Shown piece by piece: positions 43,506 through 54,704 of a stretch of 64,000 nucleotides of DNA; the first letter of the stretch is position 1, and each line of letters begins with the position of its first letter. The position numbers were made by a program, and so were the translations under genes. The DNA lies in the NCBI GenBank assembly GCA_037157565.1, contig JAZHRO010000063.1, positions 8,476,001 to 8,540,000 of the forward strand. The letters run 5' to 3'. Below the pieces are notes generated by a model that was not told the origin of the DNA, made no database searches, and saw only the letters and a program-made list of their open reading frames with translations. This DNA is from Thalassia testudinum. Lineage: Eukaryota > Streptophyta > Magnoliopsida > Alismatales > Hydrocharitaceae.

Positions 43506-44440
43506 ATGCAAGGTAGAAGATCTCTACATCCTGATTTGCTACCACCTTTAGAAAGAAATCCTAGGAGAAGACCTAATTGTCCGGAATCTGAATCTGAACC
43601 CTATGCATTGGCTAGTCACCATGAGGAAGATGAGATCGAAGAGGAAGAACAAAATTTGGTTCCAATGACTCCTACACAGGCAGATCAATAAGCAAGGCTG
43701 GCATCATGATAGACAAATAAAGGTCATAGTGCAAGCCATTACTCGACTCCAAAATTGAAGAGCAGACTGCCCTCTTCGTGACTTTTATAATCCTCCTAAG
43801 GCCCAACCTAAACCTTTTGTCAGGGTACCTCAGGATAGAGATGATTTTGAACTCAAACCACAGATCATCAATCTGATTCCCCACTCCCATGGCCGTGAGT
43901 CTGATGACCCCTTCCACCACCTTGAAGAACTTTTGCACATAGGAAGGACCTTTGGCCCTAGGAACCTGAATGAAGGAACCTTAATGATGAAAATGTTCCC
44001 ATTCTCCTTAAAAGATAAAGCTGCTCATTGGTTAAGGACTATTGGTAGACCAATCCTAACATGGGAAGATTTAAGAAGCACATTCCTAAAAAAATTCTTT
44101 CTCATAGGAAAAACCAATGCCTTTAGATGTGCCATTACAACCTTTAAGCAGAACCATGGGAAACAACTACATGAGGCTTGGGAGAGATATAATGATTTGG
44201 CTAAGAAATGCCCTCATCATGGGATTCTGAAGTGGCACTTGGCCCATATTTTCTATTATGGGTTAAGTGACAATCTGAAGATTTTTGTTGATGCAACATG
44301 TGTGGGTAATTTCCTAAGCAGAGATGCTGAGGGAGCCTTTCAATTATTTGAAAATATGAGTGAAAATTCCCTCAACAATGCCTCAATGTCCACCTTTAAT
44401 AGAGCAAATCAACCAAGGAATGGAGTTTATGAAGTCAAGG
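43506..44440 (+). pseudogene. Athila gag of Ath-4
   Basis: N-terminal 60 codons (43506-43691) rich in Pro, Arg and Glu end in a stop. Capsid coding then appears in another frame (about 43790-44440): HHLEELLHIGRTFG, MKMFPFSLKDKAAHWL, SGRPI-like TIGRPILTWEDL, FLKKFFLIGKTNAF, KCPHHGI and YYGLSDNLKIFVDA. This is the Retrotrans_gag domain. It is broken off at the LTR fragment beginning at 44441. Confidence 0.85.
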
Positions 44441-45255
44441 TGTTGATCACGCAAGATCGGTGTTTAAGATTGATACGTTGTAGTACAGACCAAAGTCACT
44501 CATTAAAAAATACAATTTATTACTTGAATTGAAGTCTGAGGTCGAACACAAGGAACAAAAATGGAATTCACGCACTAATCTCAACAAATAATATAAATGA
44601 GCATAATTAATTACTCAAAAACTGATATGCAACGTATAACATAGTATATGAAGAATCTAATGAGGTAAAAAGACATCTAAGGCAAAATAATGGTGATTTG
44701 AATCACCAATTATTAGCTTAGATACACATAATAATTACTTAATGATCTAAATAAATGAATAGCATCAACCACTTTAAATCCATGCAAGCTTTAGTGCACA
44801 GTGTCGTCCCTGTCAAGCAAATCAGATGACAGAGATCTCAATCAGATGGCTTAACCATCCACTGCTACAGTGCTAATGAGTCTTCTTCTGTCGTGCTGTT
44901 CTTCTTCTTCCTTGCCTTCTCTTGGTTTCTTCCTCAGCCTCCTCTTCTTCTCACGCACAAGGGAAAGGGCTCGAATTTTGGCTGTGTTAGCCAATGCATG
45001 GGAGAACAAAAGCCCCCCTCCCCCCCCCCCACACCCACACACACTCTCTCTCTCTCTTCCCCTTCTCTTTCTCAATGTTCGGTCATATACTCGTGTAATC
45101 GAGTGTCAGGGATCCACGTACCTGGGACCAGGGCTACCGGCATGGGTAGTAGCCGAGATGTGGAAGCGGGTTAGGCAGGTTGGTCGTGAGTGCAGGTAAG
45201 GAGGACCTCAACCTTGTGTTAGGAGGCAAAGAGGCTGTGTGACAAATGTAGGATC
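44441..45255 (-). repeat. LTR fragment (Athila-like), 3' end in minus orientation
   Basis: Starts TGTTGATCACGC and continues to TTGTAGTACAG, the same LTR end as at 28632 and 34021. It carries the perfect-but-one palindrome TGGTGATTTGAATCACCA (44691-44708) and a C-run/(CA)n/(CT)n stretch at 45005-45058. Left flank CAAGG; the matching right flank is not found because Cop-B cuts it at 45256. Confidence 0.72.
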
Positions 45256-45791
45256 TGTAAATCACAAGCACACTAGAAGGGGGGATGAATAGTGTGGAAT
45301 AAAAATTTGCAACACAAAGCAAACCACAAAATGCACAAGATATATAGCGGTTCCCCTCACTTGTGTACTCCACTACCTAAGTCTCTCGACTTAGGATTTT
45401 TAATCTATTTCCCTCAACCCGGAGGGAATCAATTTACTAAACCTGAGGTAATTAACGAGTTGCGTCAACCCAATTACATGATATAGAAAAGAAATAAAGA
45501 TACAGGTGTAAGCAAAATACAAATAAGAGCTTACAACTAATCCCTAAGTCTCCAACAATTATATAGCTTAATTACAGTATATAAATTGATCTAATGAGAA
45601 AATTAAGGTGTAACAAATGGATTTTTCAGAGAACATGATTGCCTTGAAGACTTGTTGCAAGAGGAGAATGGCCTTGAGAGAATTGCAACAAGACAAGATC
45701 TTTTGCAGCTAGAAATATGATAAATGGAGGTATAGGCAAAGATAGAATTTTTTTGCTTCTTGGTTGTGTGCAAGAGACACATAAGGAGTGC

Positions 45792-45799
45792 TTATATAA
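45792..45799 (-). promoter_or_regulatory. TATA box of Cop-B LTR
   Basis: TTATATAA, about 110 bp downstream, in LTR orientation, of the ACCGGT array. Cop-A has the same arrangement with a different palindrome. Confidence 0.6.
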
Positions 45800-45907
45800 C
45801 CCACTAAGCACCTTCCCTATGTTTACTAGCCGTTAGGGGTAATTTGGGAAGTTTAAGGATAGGTTTAATTGCAAAATAGCTGTTTAGGTTGGTCACAATG
45901 GTTAGTT

Positions 45908-46195
45908 GGTACCGATACTAAACTTTTGGTACCGGTATTGACTGCTTACAGTCAGCCCAACAAAGTCACCAGGTACCGGTACTCATGATGAGCACCGGTA
46001 CTTGTGACTCACAGATTTGGGTCCAGTGACCTTCATGTACCGGTACATGTAAGGTCCAGGCAAAAAGCCAACTGCACAAACTGTGACCACTTGGTACCGA
46101 TACTCATGATGAATACCAGTACTTGTTACTCACAGTTTGGGACTTAGGCCCAAACCTGTGCCTAGCATGTACCGGTACTTATGACCAGTACCGGT
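45908..46195. repeat. ACCGGT-centred palindrome pairs, 19-20-bp spacing
   Basis: Units of the type GGTACCGGTAC. Core starts: ACCGAT 45911 / ACCGGT 45931 (20); ACCGGT 45975 / 45994 (19); ACCGGT 46039 alone; ACCGAT 46096 / ACCAGT 46115 (19); ACCGGT 46171 / 46190 (19). Both members of a pair have the same orientation because the unit is palindromic. Confidence 0.87.
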
Positions 46196-46567
46196 ACTTG
46201 CTACAAGTACCACATTTTGTAAGTTTTAAGTTAGTTTTTAGAGAAATCCAACTTACTCTAAATGACTTGATTTTGAAAAAATCAATTTTGAGTTTTGAAA
46301 CAAGTGAACAAACGATTTTCAGAACCCTAATTATCTCTACTTTATTTTTAACTTTTAGATTTTGTTTTACTTGTTAGGAGACATACAAAGATTTTAGAAA
46401 AATAATAAATACAATAAAAAAGAAGTCTTCTAATCTTCTTCCATATGCAATCTTGTTGCTTGCCTCCATAGGCTCTTTTGACCTGTATTGCTTCATAAAC
46501 ACATTAGATTTTACCATGGTTTTGTTAACATCAAAACATAGAAGAGAAATGGAACTAGGTTCCAACA

Positions 46568-46582
46568 ATCTCCCCCTTTTTG
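46568..46582 (-). other. Polypurine tract of Cop-B
   Basis: CAAAAAGGGGGAGAT on the minus strand, immediately before TGTTGGAACC, the classical SIRE PPT-LTR junction. Confidence 0.92.
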
Positions 46583-46906
46583 ATGTTGACAAAACAAACA
46601 AGATAATACTCATATTTAAGAATAAATAGAGACTTAATAAGAGAAGAATAAAAAGCTCTACAGGGAGTGAAAAACCTCCCCCACAAACTAAGCTCTCCCT
46701 ATTTTAAATATGAATTATCAATTATTTCTCCCCCTTTTTCTCAAGCAAGTAGAAAGATAAACAAATAACATGATACATGAATAAGGAATAATTTTTCATA
46801 AACATGAATCATAACATGAAAATGTTCATAAAGATAAGTCTTGAAACAAACTTAACATAGAATTGTCTGAAATGTCATGAAAATTTAACAAGCATAAAAA
46901 AATAAG

Positions 46907-47941
46907 CTAATTTCTAGGACGCTTTCTAATTAGCTTTTGCACATGTCCACCACCACCACCACCATCATCATCATCATTGTTGTCGTTGTCATCATCATCG
47001 TTGTCGTCTTCATCTTCATCATCATCATCATTTTCTTCATAAGAAACTTCTTCTTCCATGTCTTCTTCTTCTTCATCATCATGAAGAACATGTGCTTCTT
47101 CCACCATTGATTCATGAGATGGATCTTGAAAATGCTCCTGCCTTCTTTCATTATACTCTTGAGGTGCTTTTGGTTGAGTCCGCTTTCTTTATTTAGGTGG
47201 TTGAGTGGAAGAAGTGACATCAGAGGATTCAATAGAAAGAGAAAGATCATGGAATTTGCGTTCCATGTGACGGAAGGCAAAATTTGGGTTGGTTAAATTT
47301 TGACCAATGTAGTTGAAGGTATTTATCAAATTAGGATCAGTTCCAGACACATTAGATAGATTTACCCAAGGTGTTTCTGCTTCTAGATATGGGTAGGTTA
47401 TAGGAATGAAAGTGGAGGATGATTTAGGAGGTGGATGAGAAGAAGATTGAGCATTTGGATCAACTTCTTCTTCGTCATCACTGGAGGATTCCTCTCTAGT
47501 AGGTTTCACTCCCATATTTCATAGAGTGAACCATTTAAAATAGACCACTTTTCTGAGAGGAGTAAAATTAGAGAGATCAATTTTATTTTTATGAATGATG
47601 TGTGACAGCAAAATATCCAATGGTAAAGTTGATGCATGGTAATGGGGTCTAAGAAAGTGGATAAAAACAGTGTTCCAATTGACCGGAAAGCTTGTAATGA
47701 TAGCATAAATCAAGGGTAAAATATCAACAGGTATTTTGTGAGACCCTAAATTTTTAGCCCTTAAATTCCATGCTAAGTTACGAAAAAGGACGCGAGCAAA
47801 AAAGGTCATATTTGGGGCAACCAATGCATTGCCCTGACAGTTAAGGAGCAAAAGATTTTCATGAATTTTATGAGTAGGAAATTGCACCTTAAGTGTGTTA
47901 AATGCATGACCTTCATTAGGACATTCGATGATGGTTGACAA
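46907..47941 (-). pseudogene. SIRE env-like (extra 3') ORF
   Basis: One frame of about 345 codons holds three open parts (47941-47519, 47515-47189, 47107-46907), separated by short gaps at single stops. The N-terminal part (NALVAPNMTFFARVLFRNLAW; HKIPVDILPLIYAIITSF; LPLDILLSHIIHKNKIDLS) resembles the domain found in the extra ORF of SIRE elements and called a putative plant transposon protein. The middle is Ser/Pro-rich. The C-terminus has a long Asp/Glu run from a GAT-type trinucleotide repeat, six Gly, then KLIRKRPRN. No clear signal peptide or membrane anchor, so 'env' is positional. Confidence 0.65.
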
Positions 47942-49190
47942 AAATTTTGGTGTGATGTCTAATATCTATGTGCTTGGTATGTGAATGACGAACCGAATTT
48001 TTGGATAAAATTATTTCCCTTGTATTATCACATAAAATTTTGGATTGTGCAAAAATCAATCCAAAGTCGGACAAAGTTTGTCTCATCCAAATGACCTGAG
48101 AGCAAGCAAGTGAAGCAACAATATATTCTACTTCAGTTGTAGAAAGTCAAACACAAGTATATTTTTTAGAGAACCATGAGACAAGAGATTCTCCAATAAA
48201 ATGACATGTGCCGCTAATGCTCTTTCGATCTGTCCGACTCCCTGCATAGTCAGCATCACTATAGGATAATAGATCTAAGGATTGTGCTTTAGGATTGAAA
48301 AGACTAAGGTCTTTTGTGTTGTTTAGGTATCTACATATTCTTTTTACTACATTAAAATGAGATTCCTCGAGTTCGGATTAGAATCTCGCACATAAACATG
48401 TAGCAAAAAGAATATCAGGTCTAGAAGCTGTAAGATATAGTACTGAACCTATCATGCCCTGGTATTTCTTTTCATCTACTCTCTTGCCGGATAAATCTTC
48501 ACCAAGAGAAGCAGATAGAGCAATCGGAGTCTCTTTGCCATTTACATTATCAAATTCAAATTTCTTGAGAATTTCAAGAACATATTTTGTTTGACTGATG
48601 TAAATTCCTGTGTCTAATTGTTGAATTTGGAGTCCTAAAAAGAATCTGAGTTCACCCATCATACTCATTTCAAACTCAGTCTTCATAGTCTAACAGAAAT
48701 GTTGAGACAGAGACTCCTTAGTTGATCCAAATATAATATAGTCAACATATATTTGAACTAGTAGGATGTCATCTCCTTCTTTTACAAAAAGAGTTGAATC
48801 AACAACTCCAATTCTATATCCGTGCTGAAGAAGAAAGGACCTAAGCCTATCATACCAGGCCCTGGGAGCTTATTTAATTCCATATAAAGCCTTATTGAGC
48901 TTGTATACATGCTCTGGGTGTGCTAGGTCCTCGAACTCGGGAGGCTGATGAATATAAACTTCTTCCTTAATATAACTATTAAGAAAGTCACTCTTGACAT
49001 CCATTTAATATAGCTTGAAGTCCTTTGCACTTGCAAAGGCAAGTAGCATCCGTATGGACTCCAAAAGAGTAACATGAGCATATGTCTCATCAAAGTCAAT
49101 ACCCTCCTATTGGTTATAGCCTTGAGCTACAAGTCTAGCTTTATTCCTGATTACTGAACTAGATTCATCCAATTTATTTCGAAATACCCA
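47942..49190 (-). pseudogene. Copia reverse transcriptase and RNase H
   Basis: RNase H (about 48340-47950): DYAGSRTDRKSISGTCHFIG, STTEVEYIVASLACSQVIWM, SVRHSHTKHIDIRHH. RT C-terminal part (48686-48378): MMGELRFFLGLQIQQLDTGIYISQ and SRPDILFATCLCARF. The catalytic motif at 48749-48738 reads YVDY, not YVDD, so the second Asp is lost. RT N-terminal part continues to about 49190 with stops (for example near 48863 and 49107). Confidence 0.87.
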
Positions 49191-49412
49191 TTTGGTTCCA
49201 ATGATGGAATTACCCTCAGGGGCGGGTACCAAGTTCCATACATTATTCCCAGTAAATTGGAGTAGCTCCTCCTGCATAGCTACAACCCATGATTCATCCT
49301 TTAATGCCTCATCAACTTTCTTGGGTTCAAGTTGTGAAACAAAGGCATTAAGGACAAAATCAGCTCTAAAGTGAGATCGATCTTTTACACCTTGTTCAAT
49401 ATCACCTATGAT

Positions 49413-50605
49413 TTATTCTTGAGGATGATCTTCATGGTGTACCCATTCTTTTGGAAGATCAAGTACATTTCGTGTATTTTCCATTTTTGATACATCAATG
49501 AAGAGAGTATCTTCATCATCAGAATCTAAATGATTTAGTTCAGGTTCACCTAAGTTTATTTCATCAAATGAAACATGCAGGGATTCTTCTATAACAAAAG
49601 TTCTTTTATTAAAGACTCGATAAGCTTTGCTTGTTGAATAGCCAATAAAGATGCCTTCATCATCTTTAGCATCAAACTTATCAAGCCGATCATGGGTGTT
49701 TAATAAATAACATCGACTTCCAAACACCCTAAAATATGAAATCCTAGGAGACTTCTCATAATAAATCTCATATGGAGTTTTCTTAATAATAGGTCTCAAG
49801 AGAGTTCTGTTTAGAACATAACATGTCATATTAATGGCTTCTACCCAGAAATATTTTTGAAGCCCCGACTCCAAGAGCAAAGTTTGGGTGCATTCTTGTA
49901 GAGTGCGATTCTTGCGCCCTACAACACCATTTTGAGATGGTGGCTGAGGAAATGAAATTCATGGGTTATGCTAGAATTGACACAAAAACTTGAAAATTTT
50001 TCATTTTCAAATTCACCCCCATGATCAATTTTAAGTCTAAGAATAGAGGATGATTTTTCCTTTTGAAGTCTTCAAGCAAGACTTAGGAAGGAATCAAATG
50101 AGTCATCCTTATGTTTCAAGAAGATGACCCAAGTGATCCTAGAGAAGTCAACAACAATGACTTGGAAAAATCTTGATCGATTTAGACTTTCAAATCGTGT
50201 TGGTCCAAATAAATCAAGATGTAACAATTTTAAAGGTCGTGTTGTTGAGACAAAGTCTTTAGATTTAAAAGAAGCTTTGTGCATTTTTCTGAGTTCACAA
50301 GATTTGCACAAAACAACCTTTTTATAAGTTAATTTGGGTAGGCCCCTTACTAACTCATTTTTGACTAACCTATTAAGATGTTTGTGATTAATGTGATCTA
50401 GCCTACGGTGCCAAAGATCTACTTCAACATGGGATGCAAGCAGACAATTTACAAATTTCTCTTGTGAAAAATGAAGGGCATAGATATTTTCATATCTAAA
50501 GCCTTCAATTAAAATCATATTTGTTCCTTCTTTTAATATTTTAAATCTAATTTTAGTAAACAAAACATCACATCCATTATCACATATTTGACTAACACTA
50601 AGCAT
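49413..50605 (-). pseudogene. Copia integrase with GAG-pre-integrase region
   Basis: 50605-50072: LSVSQICDNGCDVLFT, then the H-H-C-C zinc region LWHRRLDHINH..LCKSCELRKMHKASF, then LKLLHLDLFGPTR with the first catalytic Asp. A gap with frameshifts (50071-49890) covers the second Asp and Glu region. 49880-49413: ESGLQKYFWVEAINMTCYVL, KTPYEIYYEKSPRISYFRVF, FIGYSTSKAYRVFNKRT. Integrase would insert the cDNA. Confidence 0.87.
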
Positions 50606-50669
50606 GTTATGTTTTAAATTTTCTACTAAAAGAACATTACATACCTACTTAGAAGAATTACCTATTGTA

Positions 50670-50840
50670 CCTTCACCAATAATGCGACAACGTTTGTTGT
50701 CGTTCAACTTGACATGTCCTCCATCTTCGATTCTGGTCTACTTGATAAAGGGGTCGGAGTGTCCCGCCATGTGCTTGGAACACCCACTGTCTAGGATCCA
50801 TTTGTCCTTCTTGACCTGCAAAATAGTTTATTAAATCTAT
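50670..50840 (-). pseudogene. Copia aspartic protease
   Basis: Reading 50808-50745 gives KWILDSGCSKHMAGHSDPF with the D-S-G active site intact and the usual C-S-x-H-M neighbourhood. Downstream residues (GHVKLN-like, then NNKRC) match the family but a stop lies at the Tyr/Trp position near 50740. Confidence 0.82.
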
Positions 50841-50841
50841 T

Positions 50842-51430
50842 TTAGGTATCCATTTTCGTTTGGGTCCAGGTTTTATAACTGTCATGCAAGACCTTATTTT
50901 CCTTTTTAATTAACCTAGCTTTATGATACAAATCTTCATATGCTTGTAATAATTCATTAAAAGTAACTTCAGATTCTACCTTATTTTTTGAACTATCGTT
51001 GTTCACCATTAAATAGAGATGTGCAACTTGTGTTTCTTCAGATTCTTCAGAAGTTGATTTCGTGTCGGAATCACTATCATCCCAAGTCTGCTTGTATGCC
51101 TTTTTTGAAATCTTCTTCTTCTTCCGATTGAGTTCTTTGTCTTTCTTCTTTTCTTCCTTCTTCTTTTTGATCATTGGACAATCCTTTCGTACGTGTCCTT
51201 TCTTCTTGCACTCAAAACAAATAATGTCATTTGTAATTTTTTTCACTTTCTTACCTTATTTTTGGATGAATCTTCTGAATCTTCTCGTTAGAAAAGCAAG
51301 CTCCTCTTCTTCATCGGAGTTGGAATCATCGAAGTCAGACTCCTCCTTTAAGGCTTTAAATGCAAGCTCCTTTTTCTTGCTGATGGACTTTTCTTCAATC
51401 TTCATATTTTCCAATTGGACTTCATATGCC
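50842..51430 (-). pseudogene. Copia gag of Cop-B, C-terminal part
   Basis: CFECKKKGHVRKDCP (near 51215) is the CCHC knuckle. Upstream is NDLMAYEVQLENMKIEEKS, the end of the UBN2 region, and an acidic DFDDSNSDEEEELAFL stretch. Downstream are Lys-rich and coiled-coil parts. Coding to the right of about 51430 is no longer copia. Confidence 0.87.
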
Positions 51431-52054
51431 ATGAGGTCATTTTGGGCCACCCTTTTCTTGCGATTTCTAATGCTTTAATTAATTGTCACACTAGGGCGTT
51501 AAAAATGGGCTTTGGGAACAGGAAAATTTGGCTGAATGTGTTTGATGCTTATAAACAAGCTAGATTTGAGGATTGTTCCCAAGTAGAGGTGATAGATGCT
51601 TTGATTGCAGAGACAACTCCTGCAATTTTATGTGATGACCCCCCTCAGCATGTCATTCTAAATGAACATTCCCATCTCTTGGAGGAATGTGAAGGGGATG
51701 TGCTAGAACTTGAGGAATTGCTTGGAGTTTCTACTGAGTCTCTTTCCCCATCATGTCTGCCTAAGGTAGATCTACTAGATGGGGACTTCTATTTTGAAAC
51801 CCTCAACCATACAAGCCCCCGACCTTGAGCTGAAAGCCCTCCTAGACTCTCTCAAGTATGTATTCCTTGGGCCAAATGATACGCTCCCTATAATCATCTC
51901 ATCTGCACTATCTGAAGTGCAAGAGGGAGCCTTGTTAGATTGTTTATCAAGGCACAAGGAAGCCATAGCTTGGACGATTGCTGATTTTAAGGGTATAGAC
52001 TCTACGCTCTACATGCATCACATTTATGCTAATGATTCCATTAAACCCTTTTGA
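51431..52054 (+). pseudogene. Athila protease end and protease-RT linker
   Basis: HEVILGHPFLAISNALINCH is the protease C-terminal motif (V/I-I-L-G-R-P-F-L-A). A linker with acidic residues (LEECEGDVLELEELLGV) follows, then LKALLDSLKYVFLGPNDTLP and SRHKEAIAWTIADFKGID, the conserved lead-in to Athila RT. A frameshift near 51790 separates the halves. Confidence 0.83.
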
Positions 52055-53400
52055 GACATGCTGAGACGTCTTAACGTCAACTTGAGGGAGGTGGTTAAAA
52101 AGGAGATTTTGAAGTGGTTGGACGCTAAGATCATTTATCCCATCGCAGATAGCAAATGGGTTAGTCCAATCAATGTGGTGCCAAAGAAGGCAGGCTTCAC
52201 GGTAGAAACAAATGACCAGGGTGAATAAGTGGTGACCAGACCATCAACTAGTTGGAGGGTCTACATTGATTACCGCAAATTGAACACTGCTACCCAGAAG
52301 GATCACCCTTCATTGATTAGATCCTAGAGAGATTGGTAGGGAACAAGTATTTCTGCTTTTTAGATGGATATTCTAGGTACAACCAGGTTGCAGTCTTCCT
52401 TAATGAGCAGGATAAGACAACTTTCACTAGTCCTTATGGCACTTTTGCGTTCAGGTGTATGCCATTTGGATTATGTAATGTACCTACAACTTTCCAATGG
52501 TGTATGATGTCCATTTTCTCGGACATGATTGACGAGTGAGTTGAGGTTTTTATGGATGACTTCTCCATTTACAACTTGTCTTTCGACCAGTGTCTCCTGC
52601 ACTTGGAGAATGTGCTGAAGAGATGTAAGGAGACTGGTTTAGTACTCAGCTGGGAGAAAAGCCACTTCATGGTATAGAAAGGCATTGTACTTGGGCATAT
52701 TGTGTCTAAAAGAGGCTTAGAAGAAGATAATGCTAAAGTTGATTCTATTTCCAAACTTCCATTGCCCACGAATGTCAAACAGATTAGATCCTTTCTGGGC
52801 CATGCAGGCTTTTATAGTAGATTCATTAAGAATTTCAGCAAAACTTCTAGGCCACTTTGCGACTTATTGGCTAAGGAGTCTTCCTTCGATTTTGATTCAA
52901 AGTGTGCCGAGGCTTTTCATACACTGAAGGAGGCCTTGACCTCTGTGCCTATTCTTCGAGCTCTTGATTGGACACTCCCATTTGAGCTAATGTGTGATGC
53001 TTCGGATTATGCAGTGGGAGCTATTCTTGGACACAGGGTTGAGGGAAGACCACATGTGTTGCATTATGCTACCAAGACTTTAACTGAACCACAGCAAAAC
53101 TACATAGTCACTGAAAAGGAATTACTTGCTGTAGTTTTTGCTCTGGAGAAGTTTAGGTCTTATCTTCTTGGATCCAAGGTGGTCATTTTTACTAATCATG
53201 CAGCAATGAAACATCTCATTGCCAAGAAAGACTCTATGCCATGATTAATTAGATGGATTCTACTCCTTCAAGAGTTTGACTTGGAAATTCGTGAAAAGAA
53301 AGGAGTGAAAAATGTAGTGGCTGACCACCAGTCTCACCTTCCCCTTGATGACTCTCAATCTAGAGACATCCGCAAGACATTTCCAGATGAAACCGTTATG
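52055..53400 (+). pseudogene. Athila reverse transcriptase and RNase H
   Basis: RT: KWVSPINVVPKK-like, WRVYIDYRKLN, FCFLDGYSRYNQVAV, TFTSPYGTFAFRCMPFGLCN, and the catalytic VFMDDFSIY near 52550. Thumb: LGHIVSKRGLEEDNAKVDSI, IRSFLGHAGFYSRFIKNFS. RNase H (52880-53240): PFELMCDASDYAVGAILG with the first catalytic Asp, LTEPQQNYIVTEKELLAVVF with the Glu, and KVVIFTNHAAMKHLI, where the family has TDH: Asp has become Asn. Stops at 52226, 52327, 52537 and 52676. The stretch around 52300 is shortened. Confidence 0.9.
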
Positions 53401-53445
53401 GCGGTAACACCGACTTCACCCTAGTTTGTAGATACAGTTAATTAC

Positions 53446-54704
53446 TTGGTCACTGGAGAAACCCCTGGCTCTTGGGATGCGCAAAAACGGAAGCAATTTA
53501 TTTCCCATGATAGATTCTTTCATTGGGAAGAGCCAGAATTATTTCATATTGGACAAGACCAAGTTTGGAGACGATGTGTCCCTGAAGAAGAGCAACAGAG
53601 TGTGTTGAGATTTTGCCATGAGCTTCCTTGTGGAGGACACTTTGGTGCTAAGAAAATAGCTTTTAAGGTTCTCCAGTCTGATTTTTGGTGGCCTTCTTTA
53701 TTTAAGATTCCAATTACTTTGTTAAGGCCTGTCTTAGATGTCAATAGACTGGAATGATTGGGAAGCAAAATGAGATGCCCCAACACCCTATCCAACCTAT
53801 GGAAATTTTTGATGTTTGGGGGATAGACTTCATGGGTCCCTTTCCTTCATCCCATGGATTTTAATATATCTTGGTGGCAGTGGATTACGTCTCCAAGTGG
53901 ATATAGGCCATTCCTACGTGCACAAATAACCACTTTGTGGTTTTGAAATTTGTGAAGGTGAATATCATTTCTCACTTTGGCTACCCCATGATGATTATAA
54001 GTGATGGGGGACCTCATTTCTGGAACCATCACTTCAATCGGCTACTCAGGAGTCTGGGAGTAACTCACAAGATTGCTACCCCTTATCATCCTTAGACAAG
54101 TGGCTAGGTTGAAGTGTCAAATAGGGAGCTCAAGAACATTTTAGAAAAGACTGTTAGGCCAGATAGGAAGGATTGGTCCCAAAAGCTCAATGACGCTTTA
54201 TGGGCTTATCGAATGGCCTACAAAACCCCTTTAGGTATGTGTCCCATCCAGATTGTGTACGGGAAAGCATGCCACTTACCCGTTGAACTTCAACAAAGGG
54301 CACTCTGGGCTATCTGAAGTGTCAACATGGATTTAGAGCAAGCTGGTAAAGCACGTTTACTGGAGTTGACTGAGCTTGAGGAGTTGAGGAATGATGCTTA
54401 TGACACCTCCCAAGCTTATAAAGAGAGAACTAAGGTCTTGCATGATAAATATATCCTTAGAAGGACCTTTGAGCCCAACCAACAAGTCTGGCTTTTCAAT
54501 TCTAGACTCAAGTTATTTCCCAAAAAATTGAAATCACGTTGGGATGGGCCTTATATTATCACCAAAGTATTTCCACATGGGGCTGTGGAAATCAAGAGCC
54601 CTTCTTCTTCAGCAGCACCCTTTACCGTCAACAGCCAACGATTAAAACCTTATGTAACTTTGGATGGCCATCTAGTTGGCGAGGTCACTCTCGAGGAGCC
54701 TTAG
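53446..54704 (+). pseudogene. Athila integrase
   Basis: Zinc region: FCHELPCGGHFGAKKIAFKV with His present; the following Cys pair is disturbed by a frameshift near 53715. Core: [15 protein letters not shown] (first Asp), SDGGPHFWNHHF (second Asp), and [13 protein letters not shown] with the catalytic Glu, seen in different frames at 53818, 54002 and 54114. Then [20 protein letters not shown] and [20 protein letters not shown]-terminal part 54327-54704: LEELRNDAYDTSQAYKERTK, LFNSRLKLFPKKLKSRWDGP. The ORF ends at TAG 54702. No env-like ORF follows. Confidence 0.9.

Larger units (their letters stand above)
37948..44440 (+). mobile_element. Ath-4: Athila element, 5' part
   Basis: 5' LTR in two pieces (37948-38480 and about 40942-42065), PBS, leader and gag. 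The LTR pieces together give about 1.65 kb, close to the 1.62 kb of the intact Ath-5 LTR inserted in it. After gag an LTR fragment and Cop-B follow. The pol region at 51430 may or may not be from this element: its 3' LTR (55995) belongs to a different LTR subfamily, so I keep them apart. Confidence 0.65.
45256..46567 (-). repeat. 3' LTR of Cop-B
   Basis: In plus coordinates TGTAAATCACAAGC to GGTTCCAACA, so the minus strand starts TGTTGGAACC directly after the PPT. 1.31 kb. The left end is placed by comparison with Cop-A and could be off by a few bases. Confidence 0.8.
45256..51430 (-). mobile_element. Cop-B: SIRE-type Ty1/copia, 5' end deleted
   Basis: Minus strand: 3' LTR (45256-46567), PPT, env-like ORF, RNase H, RT, integrase, protease, gag. 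It stops inside gag at about 51430, where plus-strand Athila polymerase sequence begins with no LTR or target duplication between them. The 5' LTR, PBS and gag N-terminus are missing. Gene order and the extra 3' ORF place it in the SIRE lineage. Confidence 0.88.
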
